From contig JACDGO010000136.1 in the NCBI GenBank assembly GCA_013821585.1, positions 1 through 6,147 on the forward strand: a stretch of 6,147 nt of DNA, read 5' to 3'. A program made the position numbers and the translations under genes. Position 1 is the first letter of the stretch, and each line of letters opens with the position of its first letter. Below are positions 6,092-6,147 of the stretch, piece after piece. The notes beneath the pieces were generated by a model. The model was given only the letters and a program-made list of their open reading frames with translations, ran no database searches and was not told the DNA's origin. The DNA is from Sphingomonadaceae bacterium (lineage in GTDB: Bacteria; Pseudomonadota; Alphaproteobacteria; Sphingomonadales; Sphingomonadaceae).

Positions 6092-6147
6092 TCAAGCGGC
6101 GAGATAGTTCGCGATCGCTTCGCCGAGCTCGGGCTTCGTCACCGCGC
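6092..6147 (-). CDS. C-terminal end of an unidentified gene
   Basis: Reading in from the right edge on the minus strand, 17 codons (AVTKPELGEAIANYLAA) end at a TGA at 6094-6092. The peptide looks like a normal amphipathic C-terminal helix with G/C-rich third positions, and the stop is 58 bp before the M2 peptidase start. Too little is present to name a family. The 58-bp spacer includes a GC-alternating run at 6074-6084 and the peptidase ribosome binding site at 6042-6047, but no clear terminator. Confidence 0.5.
   Translation of the reverse strand, partial: AVTKPELGEAIANYLAA

Overview
The window is GC-rich (about two thirds G+C) with strong third-position G/C bias. Its protein families (a TolB-like/TPR sensor, a secreted ACE-like M2 peptidase, a short membrane-anchored LuxR-type regulator) suggest a free-living alphaproteobacterium, most likely a sphingomonad. 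That assignment is inferred from composition and family content, not from a marker gene. There are no RNA genes, insertion sequences, integrases or CRISPR arrays.

Layout: (1) Positions 1-1419 (+) hold the C-terminal 472 codons of a membrane-anchored TolB-like/TPR protein that starts outside the window. (2) Positions 1492-1710 (+) hold a 72-residue acidic protein ending in six perfect-phase copies of the hexapeptide RGSGDS. The 18-bp units differ almost only at third codon positions, so the peptide itself is under selection. (3) The rest of the window is on the minus strand. It reads, in transcription order from the right edge: the last 17 codons of an unidentified gene (6147-6092); an M2 peptidyl-dipeptidase (6033-4211) broken by one apparently missing base in a C-run; a two-helix membrane protein with a LuxR/GerE DNA-binding domain (4139-3726); a VOC/glyoxalase-fold protein (3626-3243); a four-helix DUF4199-type membrane protein (3219-2692); and a secreted trypsin-like serine protease (2591-1707). 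The protease and the repeat protein converge and share the stop palindrome CTAG. A strong 16-bp stem lies just past it.

How they may work together (inference): the regulator, VOC and DUF4199 genes are closely spaced and probably form a small regulator-plus-membrane-partner transcription unit. The two secreted proteases suggest a role in extracytoplasmic peptide breakdown. The most unusual locus is the RGSGDS repeat protein, which places an arginine every six residues and sits tail to tail with a protease predicted to cut after Arg/Lys. The clearest anomaly is the M2 peptidase: every catalytic residue is intact on both sides of a single frameshift, so it is either a very young pseudogene or a sequencing/assembly error.
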